A stretch of 64,000 nucleotides of DNA, taken from Chitinophaga oryziterrae. GTDB taxonomy: Bacteria > Bacteroidota > Bacteroidia > Chitinophagales > Chitinophagaceae. Positions 1 to 8,219 of the stretch are shown here, piece after piece (the first letter of the stretch is position 1; every line of letters begins with the position of its first letter). The stretch lies in the NCBI RefSeq assembly GCF_009758125.1, contig NZ_WRXO01000002.1:992001-1056000 (forward strand). Direction: 5' to 3'. The notes under the pieces were generated by a model. That model ran no database searches. It was not told where the DNA came from and was given only the letters and a program-made list of their open reading frames with translations. The position numbers and the translations under genes were made by a program.

Positions 1-2358
1 GGGCTCAGAATTAAGCAAATAACAGACTATGCTGCGGGTGGGCAGAAAGCAACGGCGAAAATCTTTGAATACAAACTGGAGAATGATTCAACAAGCGGTA
101 AATCTGATGCCGGATATCCAAAGTATTTGACAGAAAGCCGTTTTTATCATCTTGGGGTTAATCCATTAAACCCTGATTATACTATATGGAAAAAGACCGT
201 TTCCGCGAATTCTATTTTTGGACTAGGCACCTTTCACGGAAGCCATATCGGGTATACACGGGTTACCGAGTCGCTGATCGATGTATTCACGGGAACCAGG
301 ATGGGGAAAACAGTGTATGAATATAACACGGCTCCATTTAACCCTTACGACGAAGATATCAGGAACGGCGATCTGCTTAAACAAACTGTTTTTGATAACA
401 ACGGAAAAGTGCTTGAGGAGCAGACCACCAATTATACCTATACTGATGTAGGGGGAATCAATATGGCCAAAGTCAGGATGCTCTATTCCCAGAATGAGGA
501 TTATTATTGGTGCAGACAGGGTGATGCCTATACCGCTTATGGTGCAGGTTCAAGTGTCGATCCACCTTCTCCATGTGACGAACAGCGTACCTATTATTAT
601 AATATGCTACTGGACAAATTTGTCCTCAATGCGCAACAAAGACAACAGGTTCAGCAGATCGTAAAGAAATATGATCAGGTAACGGACAGTTTAATAGTGA
701 GTACCAGAAAGTATACATATGGAAGTACGGTACATACCTATCCCACATTGATCGAAGATTATACAACAGGAAATGAAGAAGTGATAACGCGGAAAAAGTA
801 TGCAGGGGATTATACAATGCCAGGAGGGTCCATCCTGTTAGATAATACGGCCAAAGGCATCAGCGTGTTGAATAGTAACAATATGCTGACAACAGAAATC
901 GAAAGTGTGCAGTACCGTCAGAACCTCGATGGCAGCAACCGACGGTTTATCAATGGGCAGGTGACGAACTACGGCACTTTTTATCCTTTTCCGGTAAGTA
1001 CTTACCGGTTGGAAACAGCTGCCCCGATCAGCACTTTAACTGAGTCCACCGTTAACAGCAGCGGCGCTTTTGTAAGTGACAGTCATTATAAACCATTGGG
1101 CGTATTTGGTTATGATGGATTGGGCAATCTTACAGAACAGGCCAAGGCTAATGATGCGATACAATCCTTTGTGTGGGATTATGATGACAGCTACATCGTA
1201 GCGGCCATTCAAAATGCGAACCAAAGCAATGTGGTATTCAGCAGTTTTGAAACAGATACTGTCCGTTCTGGTGGTGGTTGGACAAAAGATAATGTTACCG
1301 TGATTTCAACCTATGCAATGACAGGGAAGCGCTCCTGTAATCTTGGATCTGGAAGGGTATACAAATTGTTTGTTACCGCAGTGAACAAACCCATGATCGT
1401 AGCTTATTGGTCCCGCAGCGGGGCTGTTACTGTAATGCAAAACAATACAACGACTATTGCCGCTACGACGACCGGTTCTACTGTCAATGGATGGACCTAT
1501 TATGAACATCTGTTACCTGCTTCTACCTCACAGGTGGCCGTATCTGGTGCTAATGCCATCATAGATGAGTTGCGGTTATACCCATCCGATGCACAGATGA
1601 CCACGTTTACTTATGACCCTTTGATTGGTGTGACCAGTCAGACCAGTTCCAAAGGATTACCTGTGAGTTATGAATATGACGGTTTGAACCGTCTCGTCAA
1701 TGTGAAGGATGAAAAAGGAGCTATCCGGCAGAACATGAAATATAACTATGGGGCGGGTAGTGCATTAGCGGCTTCAGCGCCCTCTTTGTTTTACAACCGG
1801 GATACTTCAGTTAGTGTAGTTAAAACGGGTTGTACTGCCGGAGAGCCGGAAACAGTTACCTACAAGGTGCCTGCGGGTAAATATATTTCAGCGGTAAGTC
1901 AGGCAGATGTAAATGCAAAAGCCGGGCTGGATCTTGCTACAAACGGACAGGCTTACGCGAATACAACCGGTAATTGCTTCTTTTATAACAAAGCAGATTC
2001 GGTTAGAAAAGTGAAAAATGATTGTGCAGCGGAAAACGGTTTAGGCTCCTTCGTTACATACAAAGTAAATGCCCGCAAATGGCGTTCTCCTGTAAGTCAG
2101 GCAGAAGCCGATACATTGGCGGCACACGATCTTCGCGACAATGCGCAGGCGTATGCCAATGCGAATGGTCATTGTGCCTGTGAAGGAGCAGGGAAAAAGC
2201 TGATTAATGGGGTCTGTACAACCGGTACCCGTGTGAATATCGGCTCCTGGCAGCAGTCTGATGGGCAATGGAAATGTGTATATATCTATCATTTCAGTGA
2301 CAATACAGATAGTGAAGAATATACCGAGTATAATACCAGTGCCTGTCCTGTTCTATAA
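1..2358 (+). CDS. RHS-like secreted protein with DUF5977 repeats, 5' end outside window
   Basis: The reading frame is open from base 1, so the gene begins left of the window. At least 785 residues are present, starting GLRIKQITDYAAGG, a string typical of large Bacteroidota RHS-like surface proteins. Short tyrosine-rich YD-type repeats follow (FGYDGLGNLTEQ near residue 365, YEYDGLNRLVNVKDEKG near 560). The C-terminus carries two consecutive copies of a roughly 65-residue module (from about 598 and 662), each of the form FYN ... VTYKV ... SPVSQAEAD ... QAYAN ... C, which matches DUF5977. The protein ends with a short Trp/Tyr-rich tail. No toxin domain is seen. It lies 19 bp upstream of a second, broken RHS gene, an arrangement common in Chitinophaga. 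The family assignment is confident; the function (surface or secreted scaffold) is inferred. Confidence 0.8.
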   Translation, partial: GLRIKQITDYAAGGQKATAKIFEYKLENDSTSGKSDAGYPKYLTESRFYHLGVNPLNPDYTIWKKTVSANSIFGLGTFHGSHIGYTRVTESLIDVFTGTRMGKTVYEYNTAPFNPYDEDIRNGDLLKQTVFDNNGKVLEEQTTNYTYTDVGGINMAKVRMLYSQNEDYYWCRQGDAYTAYGAGSSVDPPSPCDEQRTYYYNMLLDKFVLNAQQRQQVQQIVKKYDQVTDSLIVSTRKYTYGSTVHTYPTLIEDYTTGNEEVITRKKYAGDYTMPGGSILLDNTAKGISVLNSNNMLTTEIESVQYRQNLDGSNRRFINGQVTNYGTFYPFPVSTYRLETAAPISTLTESTVNSSGAFVSDSHYKPLGVFGYDGLGNLTEQAKANDAIQSFVWDYDDSYIVAAIQNANQSNVVFSSFETDTVRSGGGWTKDNVTVISTYAMTGKRSCNLGSGRVYKLFVTAVNKPMIVAYWSRSGAVTVMQNNTTTIAATTTGSTVNGWTYYEHLLPASTSQVAVSGANAIIDELRLYPSDAQMTTFTYDPLIGVTSQTSSKGLPVSYEYDGLNRLVNVKDEKGAIRQNMKYNYGAGSALAASAPSLFYNRDTSVSVVKTGCTAGEPETVTYKVPAGKYISAVSQADVNAKAGLDLATNGQAYANTTGNCFFYNKADSVRKVKNDCAAENGLGSFVTYKVNARKWRSPVSQAEADTLAAHDLRDNAQAYANANGHCACEGAGKKLINGVCTTGTRVNIGSWQQSDGQWKCVYIYHFSDNTDSEEYTEYNTSACPVL

Positions 2359-2377
2359 TCCCTAAATGAATCTCAAC

Positions 2378-2760
2378 ATGAAAAAGTTATTACGATATAT
2401 ATTACCTGTATTGCTTGTTCCCTTATGGACATTCGGACAGGCCAGTACGGACAGGAACTACGTCCTACGTCGATTGCGACCCAGCCTGATATGGTATCAG
2501 CGATTTTAAATGCCTTTAGTGGTTCAGGGATTAGTGACGGAATTCACGGGGCCTTTGGTATTGGATCAGCTATCAGCACCGGTCTTACTCCTGGTGTATT
2601 CAATAGCTTGAAACAGATTGATACTTCGCAGAATCTTTCCACTAAACCCAAAGCATACCTTAACTTCGCCCTCTTTGATGACCAGTTCGCCCTTGTGAAT
2701 GAGAATAGTGGGGTTCGCCAGGTTCAAGGTAGTGCTAATGTTCTGCAGGCTCTGTCTGTA
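2378..2760 (+). pseudogene. Broken RHS toxin gene (signal peptide plus RHS fragment)
   Basis: An ATG at 2378 starts a good signal peptide (MKKLLRYILPVLLVPLWTFG, then QASTDRNYVLR), the usual beginning of a secreted RHS protein, but the frame stops after 43 codons. In another frame from about 2465, RHS-type sequence resumes (FSGSGISDGIHGAFGIG; AYLNFALFDDQFALVNENSG), which normally lies more than 1000 residues into such proteins, near the end of the repeat region. So the N-terminus has been joined to a late segment by a large deletion with a frameshift. The homology is lost near 2760, where antisense transposase sequence starts. The gene is the natural partner of the RHS-like gene upstream and the probable source of the toxin tails scattered downstream. 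Confidence 0.7.
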
Positions 2761-2764
2761 GGAA

Positions 2765-2937
2765 AGATGGCGATAACGTTTTTTCCAATTGTAAAAAGTG
2801 GCCGCCGATATCTGAAAAGCAGTGGTAAAATCCTTCACACTAACGTTACCTGCCTGAGTAAATTGTTCAAGAGCTGAAACGATCTCCTGCTCACTGAAAT
2901 GATTGCGACCGGCTACGGAAGATTTTTTTTGTTTCAT
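2765..2937 (-). pseudogene. IS3-type transposase OrfA N-terminal remnant
   Basis: The first 55-60 residues of a minus-strand frame read as a helix-turn-helix transposase subunit: FSEQEIVSALEQF, then FQISAATFYNWKKRY, matching the OrfA / IS3-IS911 pattern (EEQI..AL..., GIS.ATFYNWKK). Beyond that point the frame runs into antisense RHS sequence, so only the 5' end of orfA survives. No orfB (rve integrase) and no clear terminal inverted repeats are visible. It is most simply the scar of an insertion that cut the RHS gene. Confidence 0.6.
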
Positions 2938-3176
2938 GTTTGCTATTCTTTCGAACGCAAAGTTAGTATCTGATCAATGTTGTTGATGAATGCTCCGCGT
3001 CGAATGCTTACCTAGGAGGGGAGTGGTATTGATTTTTACAATCAATAAGATCTCTCTATTCAAACGTGCTTTCAGTAAAATATATTGATGTTAAACGAGC
3101 TATTTTTGTAAATTATATATCACATTAGTATGAAGATTATAGTCTCGATTTTATATTTGTCTGATTTTTACAAGCT

Positions 3177-3263
3177 ATGATATCATTCTTTGCAAACAAG
3201 AACAAATATCCCAGTTATGAAAAGCTTGCGAAAGAGGTGGGACATAGCTTTATGCTGAAATGA
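3177..3263 (+). pseudogene. 28-codon ORF, probably a truncated gene 5' end
   Basis: A short frame starts at ATG 3177 (MISFFANKNKYPSYEKLAKE) and stops at 3261. The hydrophilic start with basic residues looks like the beginning of a cytoplasmic immunity-type protein, but nothing follows. It abuts the stop codon of the opposing ORF at 3265. It is called only because it sits in a stretch of other truncated genes; chance cannot be excluded. Confidence 0.2.
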
Positions 3264-3264
3264 T

Positions 3265-3684
3265 TTATGCCTGTTTAAGATCTTTCTGAAAGAAGAGTTT
3301 ATGGGTAAAAGGAGTGCTTTGTTGAGTTACGATCATTACAAGGCTTTTTGCAATTCTGTTGTCGGAAGTTTTGAAAGATATTTCTCTAAATTGTATTCTT
3401 TCTGAAGGACTTCCAATACCGCTTACCTGTCTTTGCCATGACCATGAAGTGGGCATAGTAAAGTTTGGAGGAGTGAATCGTTTACTTGTACGCCTGAATG
3501 CGACAAGTTTATAATTATATTGGTTTAGTACAGCGTTGATGCTTTTCTTCATGCTACGTTTTGTTGCAGAAAAAAAAATGAGAGCCAGCGGCATGAAAAA
3601 GAAGATGCCCATAATAATGAAAGGAAAATACATAAATATTGGATAGGTTAAAAAATGCGCTGGAAATTTCCAGGGCATTTTCAT
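3265..3684 (-). CDS. Possible small membrane protein, unrecognised
   Basis: A 139-residue frame has one strongly hydrophobic segment near residues 10-40 (LTYPIFMYFPFIIMGIFFF, LALIFF), followed by a basic soluble part (KRSMKKSINAVLNQYNYKLVAFRR) ending in KLFFQKDLKQA. The first residues overlap the tail of the bioB remnant in another frame, so the displayed start may be artificial and the true beginning may be lost. I do not recognise the family. Its size, membrane anchor and setting among orphan immunity-like genes suggest a decayed immunity or accessory protein. Confidence 0.3.
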   Translation of the reverse strand: MKMPWKFPAHFLTYPIFMYFPFIIMGIFFFMPLALIFFSATKRSMKKSINAVLNQYNYKLVAFRRTSKRFTPPNFTMPTSWSWQRQVSGIGSPSERIQFREISFKTSDNRIAKSLVMIVTQQSTPFTHKLFFQKDLKQA

Positions 3685-4074
3685 TATATAAGGTAATTAT
3701 GATTTGTTCGTAGTATTCATGAAAGTATCCAGGGTTGTGGTTATAAGCGTACAGACCTGCATCAGTCAGTTTCTGTGCCTGGGTTTCAGTAAGCATACCC
3801 CGGGGTACAGCAAACTTCCATCCCCATTTCGTTTATACCTTTACCATGTCCAGTACATGATCGAAGCCGCGGTTATCGCATAGTTCCCTCCAGGCAGCGC
3901 CCATACAGAAGCGGGTAGAACTTGTTTCGCGGGCTTTGTGCGTATGCTACTGCGTCTTTCTGCAGAAGGCTGTGAACGTTGATGTCTGTATTATAACGGG
4001 CTGCCTGTGAGTAGCTGGAGCAATCTTTCTCTTATTTCTTCAATGGGCCAGTGATGGACCTGCACATCTTGCAT
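3655..4074 (-). pseudogene. bioB: Biotin synthase remnant (bioB), frameshifted and internally deleted
   Basis: Pieces of BioB can be read in order on the minus strand, in changing frames. They are MQDVQVHHWPIEEIRERL (start), QAARYNTDINVHSLLQKDAV, RETSSTRFCMGAAWRELCD followed by RGFDHVLDMVK, INEMGMEVCC, and MLTETQAQKLTDAGLYAYNHN followed by HEYYEQIIITLYNE. These match the N-terminal half of biotin synthase. The segment that should carry the radical-SAM cluster motif CxxxCxxC lies in a deletion between the first two pieces. At least three frame changes and the absence of the C-terminal half show that it is dead. Biotin synthase inserts sulfur into dethiobiotin; no other bio gene is seen in the window. 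It was probably carried in by rearrangement. Confidence 0.85.
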
Positions 4075-4200
4075 AATAATCTAATTTGAATAGCGAACTT
4101 ACAAAAAAAATTAATGTTCAAAAGCCCCGGCCAGGTATTCTTACCAGGGCATCAGGATGTATCATGTATCTGATTGCCAGTTCTTTGTATGTTATAGGTA

Positions 4201-4344
4201 ATGGTTATTACAGATATTGATTTAATCAGACCGAAACCACATGATATGTATGATATGATTCCCCAATATGACGTAATGTCTGATGGCAATGCGGTAATTG
4301 ATTATAGAACTAAGCCTACTCCTAGTATAGGTAGCTTAGAATAA
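4201..4344 (+). CDS. 47-residue ORF, possible orphan toxin tail
   Basis: ATG at 4201 opens a frame (MVITDIDLIRPKPHDMYDMI ... VIDYRTKPTPSIGSLE) that stops at 4342. There is no signal peptide or membrane segment. The composition, acidic and charged with a Pro/Ser-rich end, resembles the last residues of RHS-CT toxins, and a small membrane-protein gene follows, as expected for toxin tail plus immunity. A stop lies immediately upstream, so nothing longer is intact. This is inference from context only. Confidence 0.3.
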   Translation: MVITDIDLIRPKPHDMYDMIPQYDVMSDGNAVIDYRTKPTPSIGSLE

Positions 4345-4431
4345 ACATTAAATCAGTTAACTGATTTGACAAGAACAAGTGGGAATCAAGGTGTGATAAA
4401 GAATTATTATCTTCTTAAGTTTGGTAATCAA

Positions 4432-4620
4432 ATGAGTAATATTATGATTAAGAATATAGCAGTAGCTATTGTACTCTTATTTATGTTTGGCTATTTATTT
4501 TATAAAATTGGTAAAAGACAGCTAACCGGATATTTGTTTAAACGCGAGGGTTTACATACCAGGTGCCTGATCCTGCACGCACACAAGCCATTAAGCAAAA
4601 ATTTTGAATTATCTACTTAA
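4432..4620 (+). CDS. Small membrane protein, unrecognised
   Basis: The frame also has an upstream TTG at 4366, but ATG 4432 (MSNIMIKNIAVAIVLLFMFG) places a single transmembrane helix right at the N-terminus and is preferred; it gives 62 residues. The C-terminal part (KRQLTGYLFKREGLHTRCLI) is basic and presumably cytoplasmic. It lies 11 bp upstream of the next gene, so the two probably share a transcript. It may be an immunity protein or a truncated larger membrane protein. Confidence 0.45.
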   Translation: MSNIMIKNIAVAIVLLFMFGYLFYKIGKRQLTGYLFKREGLHTRCLILHAHKPLSKNFELST

Positions 4621-4631
4621 ATAGGTTAAAA

Positions 4632-5114
4632 ATGTTAATAGTTCATTTTCTCAAAAGTATGTACAGGTTATATTATGTCAATAAAATAATCAGTACCGAT
4701 ATATTGAAGATTGACGGAGTATTTTATAATAAAGACTCGAGTTCAAAGCAAAATGATGGGTTTATTGGTTTTTTTGACTGGCTTAGGGCAGATGAACAAA
4801 TAATCGTCGGAATAAGGATTTGTTATTTTGAAAATCTGCCATACAATAAGTTGTTGATGTCTTTACCATATATGCGTCCAACTTTTGAAAGTAAGTGCGT
4901 AGAATTGTTATTTGGAGAGAGTGCCTATCCTCCAGATATCAGTGGTGATCAGGATTTTACTAACAACTATGTATTCAAATCGGAGGGAGATGAATATTTA
5001 TTTACTTTTGGGCTGGATCACCTGACAGATAAAGAATTGAATTGCTTGTTAAAATATTGCACAGTTCTACCCGGAGAGAGCTTAATGACCTCTTGGGATG
5101 ATAGTAATTTGTAA
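4632..5114 (+). CDS. Hypothetical soluble protein, probable orphan immunity gene
   Basis: 160 residues, no signal peptide and no convincing transmembrane helix. The sequence alternates hydrophobic and acidic stretches (FIGFFDWLRADEQIIVGIRI; LFTFGLDHLTDKELNCLLKY) and ends in an acidic tail (SWDDSNL), as small cytoplasmic immunity proteins often do. I do not recognise the family. It is followed directly by a good terminator and lies in a row of similarly sized unrelated orphan genes beside RHS debris, which is why an immunity role is inferred. Lower GC than the housekeeping genes further right suggests acquisition. Confidence 0.5.
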   Translation: MLIVHFLKSMYRLYYVNKIISTDILKIDGVFYNKDSSSKQNDGFIGFFDWLRADEQIIVGIRICYFENLPYNKLLMSLPYMRPTFESKCVELLFGESAYPPDISGDQDFTNNYVFKSEGDEYLFTFGLDHLTDKELNCLLKYCTVLPGESLMTSWDDSNL

Positions 5115-5121
5115 ATAATGG

Positions 5122-5150
5122 AATCCGCAGGCATTGCCTGCGGATTTTTC
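5122..5150 (+). terminator. Rho-independent terminator
   Basis: AATCCGCAGG and CCTGCGGATT form a perfect stem around a short loop, followed by TTTTTC, 7 bp after the stop of the preceding gene. Confidence 0.85.
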
Positions 5151-5246
5151 ATGTGTGATTATAAGTTGCTTTATTTTAAAAGTCCAGAATCATCATATTA
5201 ATATGGTTGAGGATATATACCCTGGACTCCTAGGGCAGGGTGTTAA

Positions 5247-5339
5247 TATAGCCTTATTCAGGACGAGGTTAGTTTTACCTACAAGGTAATCAATCGAAAC
5301 CGCCAGGATATCTGCAGTAAGGCCTTATCTAAATCGTAA
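5247..5339 (+). pseudogene. Possible RHS toxin tail fragment
   Basis: This gene-poor stretch (5151-5375) holds one short open segment, 5247-5339, reading YSLIQDEVSFTYKVINRNRQ and ending ...KALSKS before a stop. It ends 36 bp upstream of a DUF7710 gene. Position and composition fit the last residues of a displaced toxin, but the segment is too short to identify. Nothing else was recognised in the stretch. Confidence 0.25.
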
Positions 5340-5375
5340 GGGCTTTATTATTTATAACATTAAATAGAGCATACT

Positions 5376-5648
5376 ATGGTAAAAAACATATGGATTTTTA
5401 ATGGTTCTAATAGCCGTTTTGCAAGTGGTGTTTTTGAAGATATAGAAGAAGCCGAAAAATGGATAGATAAATATAAGCTGACAGGCGTTCTGACTAGTTA
5501 TCCAATAAATATAAGCGTTTATGATTGGGCTATTGGGAATGGTTTTTTCACTCCAAAGAGGGAAGAGCATCGTAGCTCTGAATTCATAGGCAAGTTTAGT
5601 TCTGCAAGTCTGGAACATTTTCATTACGAAGATGGTAAAAGAGACTAA
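5376..5648 (+). CDS. DUF7710 domain protein, probable immunity protein
   Basis: 90 residues, cytoplasmic. The whole protein follows the DUF7710 pattern: an N-terminal VKNIWIFNGSNSRFASGVFE, then EEAEKWIDKYKLTGVLTSYP, then ISVYDWAIGNGFF, and a C-terminal FIGKFSSASLEHFHYEDG. The molecular role of DUF7710 is not established. It occurs as a small stand-alone protein, often near polymorphic toxins, and here it sits between toxin scraps with its own terminator, which favours an immunity role. The gene is complete. Confidence 0.75.
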   Translation: MVKNIWIFNGSNSRFASGVFEDIEEAEKWIDKYKLTGVLTSYPINISVYDWAIGNGFFTPKREEHRSSEFIGKFSSASLEHFHYEDGKRD

Positions 5649-5658
5649 TAGAAAGTAT

Positions 5659-5700
5659 AAAGGAAAGTCGGCTCATAAATCGATGAGCCGGCTTTCCTTT
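5659..5700 (+). terminator. Terminator hairpin
   Basis: AAAGGAAAG-CGGCTCAT pairs with ATGAGCCG-CTTTCCTTT across a six-base loop, just downstream of the DUF7710 gene. Confidence 0.8.
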
Positions 5701-5796
5701 ATGCCCGATCCTAAGCAGGAGCGCCTGGTTGTTCTGAGCATCAAAATTATCTGATAAATACTCCAGGGGAAGAAGTCAAAAGGAAAATAAATTTGA

Positions 5797-6018
5797 TATC
5801 CTCACAGATATACAGAAGCCAGATCTGTTTTAGCAAGCGCAAAGACGATCAATGCTAATACCAAGACGGCTACGGGAGCGGCTATATCTGGAGTTGCAGG
5901 TATTGTAAGTGAGAAGGTATCCGATAGAAATGGTAACGCATCACAGATTAAGTTTAATCTTCCTCAACCGACTCAAACAAGAGATAATACTAATATTATA
6001 AGAACATCAAAAAGGTAA
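5797..6018 (+). pseudogene. Orphan C-terminal tail of an RHS-type toxin
   Basis: An uninterrupted frame without a start codon runs from just after a stop at 5794 to TAA at 6016. It reads in part SVLASAKTINANTKTATGAA, then ISGVAGIVSEKVSDRNGN and ends NIIRTSKR. The stop is followed with no gap by the ATG of a membrane protein gene, the classic toxin-immunity junction. So this is the 3' end of a toxin gene whose front has been replaced or deleted, as happens when RHS tips are displaced by recombination. The toxin type cannot be told from this piece. Confidence 0.55.
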
Positions 6019-6402
6019 ATGAAAAATAAATTAATATATCTGATTCCCGCCGTAGCATTTCTGCTGCTATTAATACCCGTGAGTATTTCCTTCAAAAAAG
6101 ATTATGATGTATATATGAATGGCAATTTTGTAACAGTGAAAATTATAAAATTGCCGGGGACATACTTTACAAAAAATGAGTTTATGTATTTTGAATTGAA
6201 TGGTAATACATACCATAAATCAATAAATAAAAATACAAGAGATTTACTCCAGGTTGGAGAAGAAATTAAATTGAAATGTCTGGTAGGAGAGAGGGATCGC
6301 TTTTTATTTCCTGAGGAAAATCCTCTTTATTGGGGATTTTTCACGATAGGTCTTTTTGTTTTATTTTCAATGGCTGGTTTCTATTACGCATTTAAGAAAT
6401 AA
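6019..6402 (+). CDS. Two-helix membrane protein, probable immunity protein
   Basis: 127 residues with transmembrane segments at about 5-25 (LIYLIPAVAFLLLLIPVSI) and 103-123 (WGFFTIGLFVLFSMAGFYYA). Between them lies a soluble domain of about 75 residues (FVTVKIIKLPGTYFTKNEFM; LLQVGEEIKLKCLVGERDRF) with the look of a beta-barrel/OB-like DUF3592-type fold outside the membrane. The start codon directly follows the stop of a toxin tail, so it was probably the cognate immunity gene. Membrane immunity proteins usually counter membrane- or envelope-targeting toxins; that is inference. Confidence 0.55.
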   Translation: MKNKLIYLIPAVAFLLLLIPVSISFKKDYDVYMNGNFVTVKIIKLPGTYFTKNEFMYFELNGNTYHKSINKNTRDLLQVGEEIKLKCLVGERDRFLFPEENPLYWGFFTIGLFVLFSMAGFYYAFKK

Positions 6403-6544
6403 AATTGTATTAGTATACTTAAAAAAAACGGAGGTACAATTTTTCCTGCAGCTTTTGTTATGAATATAAGAATGGTTTTTAACATGGTATATAATAAGTA
6501 GTCACGGAGTTACTAATTCTCCATCCAAATAAACCATTTATCTT

Positions 6545-6826
6545 ATGAATACGAAATCCGCATATGGTTATGCATATTTAATAGCTTTTTTGTATGTTGG
6601 CCTGGGAACGTTATCCGTGTTGTCAATGTATCCGGATAATTTATTTTACAGAGAATGGGTGGTATGGGTATTGCTAATTACGGTGCCTGTCAACTTTATA
6701 AGCTGGGGTATATTGTATGCGGATCCTACACAACAACTTCTTGTAATATTTATTCAATTTCTTATTTTTATATTAATAGGGCAACTAATATTTGCATTCT
6801 TTTTTAAAAAACAAGTTTCTAGGTAA
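6545..6826 (+). CDS. Small three-helix membrane protein, unrecognised
   Basis: 93 residues, almost entirely hydrophobic, with probable helices near 8-28 (YAYLIAFLYVGLGTLSVLSM), 38-57 (WVVWVLLITVPVNFISWGIL) and 65-88 (QLLVIFIQFLIFILIGQLIF), then a basic end KKQVSR. No signal peptide cleavage site or catalytic motif is visible. It stands alone with a terminator behind it. It may be another orphan membrane immunity protein. Confidence 0.5.
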   Translation: MNTKSAYGYAYLIAFLYVGLGTLSVLSMYPDNLFYREWVVWVLLITVPVNFISWGILYADPTQQLLVIFIQFLIFILIGQLIFAFFFKKQVSR

Positions 6827-6833
6827 GTTAGGC

Positions 6834-6885
6834 TATTGTAATTGATAAAGCAGCAGGAATTGCCTGTTGCTTTATCAATTACAAT
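6834..6885. terminator. Long bidirectional hairpin
   Basis: ATTGTAATTGATAAAGCA pairs with TGCTTTATCAATTACAAT around CAGG-AATTG-CCTG. The A/T-rich arms give U tracts on either strand. Confidence 0.75.
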
Positions 6886-6905
6886 AATCATTGGACTCCA
6901 TTTTA

Positions 6906-6980
6906 GTGATAAAAGTTATAAATGATTCTCAAAAGGTTTATGCGATATTTGAAGATGTAGATACAGCTTTTATCTATTAG
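6906..6980 (+). other. 24-codon ORF fragment
   Basis: GTG at 6906 opens IKVINDSQKVYAIFEDVDTA before a stop at 6978. It reads like the first residues of a small soluble protein. It is immediately followed by the next toxin scrap and is probably another truncated gene; it may be chance. Confidence 0.15.
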
Positions 6981-7262
6981 ATCTGCGCTGGTCGCCAGTG
7001 CTGGGATATTGGATAAAGACGAATCTAATACAACTCAAACTGATGTTCCAGGTACTACCATAAAGAAATATGGACCATGTGGTAATGTTCAAAAAGAATA
7101 TAATCATGATACCAGGGAGAGGGAGTTCTTCAGGATGAACAGTCAGATCATATATATGACTATAAACCTAATCCTCATAATCCCACTGGTAGAGGAGATC
7201 GGCAACCAGGAAGAAGTAAGAGCTGTAGTAGATTATATCGAAGGAACTTCAAGAAGGAATAA
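6961..7262 (+). pseudogene. RHS toxin tail, frameshifted
   Basis: One frame reads SALVASAGILDKDESNTTQT, then TTIKKYGPCGNVQKEYNHDT. Near 7130 the homology moves to another frame, which reads EQSDHIYDYKPNPHNPTGR followed by GDRQPGR and a stop at 7260. The string GPxGNVQKEYxHD ... SDHxxDYKPNPxNPTGRGDRQPGR is the characteristic last part of a family of RHS-linked C-terminal domains. The frameshift breaks it. It lies 10 bp before a lipoprotein gene, the expected immunity slot. A continuous 355-residue frame that fuses this scrap to the next gene is fortuitous. Confidence 0.65.
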
Positions 7263-7272
7263 ATATTTAAGC

Positions 7273-8076
7273 ATGAAAAGTAAAGTCCAAATACTTATCT
7301 CACTCTTTAATTTGAATACAATTTCTTTTCATCTCATAATATTATTACTCTGTAGTTGTAATAATAGGAATGACAAAAGCACTAAAGTTATTAATAAAGG
7401 AGATTCATTATTAAAAAAAATAACAATGAATTCAGCCTCTCAACTGAAGACAAATAGGATAGATACTGCCAGTTTTACAAGCAATTTTGAAAAAGGGGTT
7501 AGTCCATTCGCTCTGGACGACCACAGAAATATAGAGTTAAATGACAAACGAATTAGTGTTAGCCTAAATGAAAATAAGAAGGGTTCATATGATTTGGCCA
7601 TTAAGACCGATAGCACTTTAATCTTTGGGAAAAAGAATATTGATGGAATATCAAAAATATTTTATGATGGGACTTTTCTTTTGTTCAGTATGTATACTTT
7701 CTATAATGAAGATGGCGCGAATGAAGGGGTTGCGGTTGTTATACAGATGAATGGCTTAAGAATTAGACAGTATCATGAGAAATTATCCAATACTTGTAAT
7801 CCTGTAGTATTTAATAACAAATTTTACTTTGTTAGTGATCTAAATCTTATTGAAGCAGATTCAAGTCTGAATTTCAGCAAATCATTGTCTATCAAATATC
7901 AGGGGGCAAATGAAAGCGATGAATATTTAGATACTTATCAGATTTGTGGCTTGTCTGTTACCAAACAGAATTCTAAACTGGCAATCGAATTTACTCCCAA
8001 TAAATCTGATTTTAATTGTCATTTTTATGTGGGAGCGTTACGAATGAAGGATAGTTTGATTTTACTGAAAAAATAA
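7273..8076 (+). CDS. Lipoprotein, probable orphan immunity protein
   Basis: ATG 7273 is chosen over an in-frame upstream TTG because it begins a lipoprotein signal: basic start MKSKVQ, a hydrophobic core ending LIILLLCSC and a lipobox cysteine, then a Ser/Asn/Lys-rich linker. The 267-residue protein continues with a beta-rich domain (RISVSLNENKKGSYDLAIKT; GVAVVIQMNGLRIRQYHEKL). It would sit in the periplasmic leaflet or outer membrane. I do not recognise the family. It directly follows a broken toxin tail, so a periplasmic immunity function is inferred. Confidence 0.6.
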   Translation: MKSKVQILISLFNLNTISFHLIILLLCSCNNRNDKSTKVINKGDSLLKKITMNSASQLKTNRIDTASFTSNFEKGVSPFALDDHRNIELNDKRISVSLNENKKGSYDLAIKTDSTLIFGKKNIDGISKIFYDGTFLLFSMYTFYNEDGANEGVAVVIQMNGLRIRQYHEKLSNTCNPVVFNNKFYFVSDLNLIEADSSLNFSKSLSIKYQGANESDEYLDTYQICGLSVTKQNSKLAIEFTPNKSDFNCHFYVGALRMKDSLILLKK

Positions 8077-8219
8077 AAGGTATTCCTTTATTACTAGAGT
8101 AGAAGAAAAAATGAATATTTAATGAAACAAAATTTGGTTGGATTTGACTTGTTAATATTGGAAATGGGTCCGGTAAATTAGTCTATAGTTATTTTGAATG
8201 AAAAAATAAAGAATAGAAT

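Noticed and set aside
7009..8076. A continuous 355-residue frame
   Set aside because: It fuses a broken toxin tail to a lipoprotein gene; the signal peptide with lipobox begins at ATG 7273, and homology of the first part moves to another frame near 7130.
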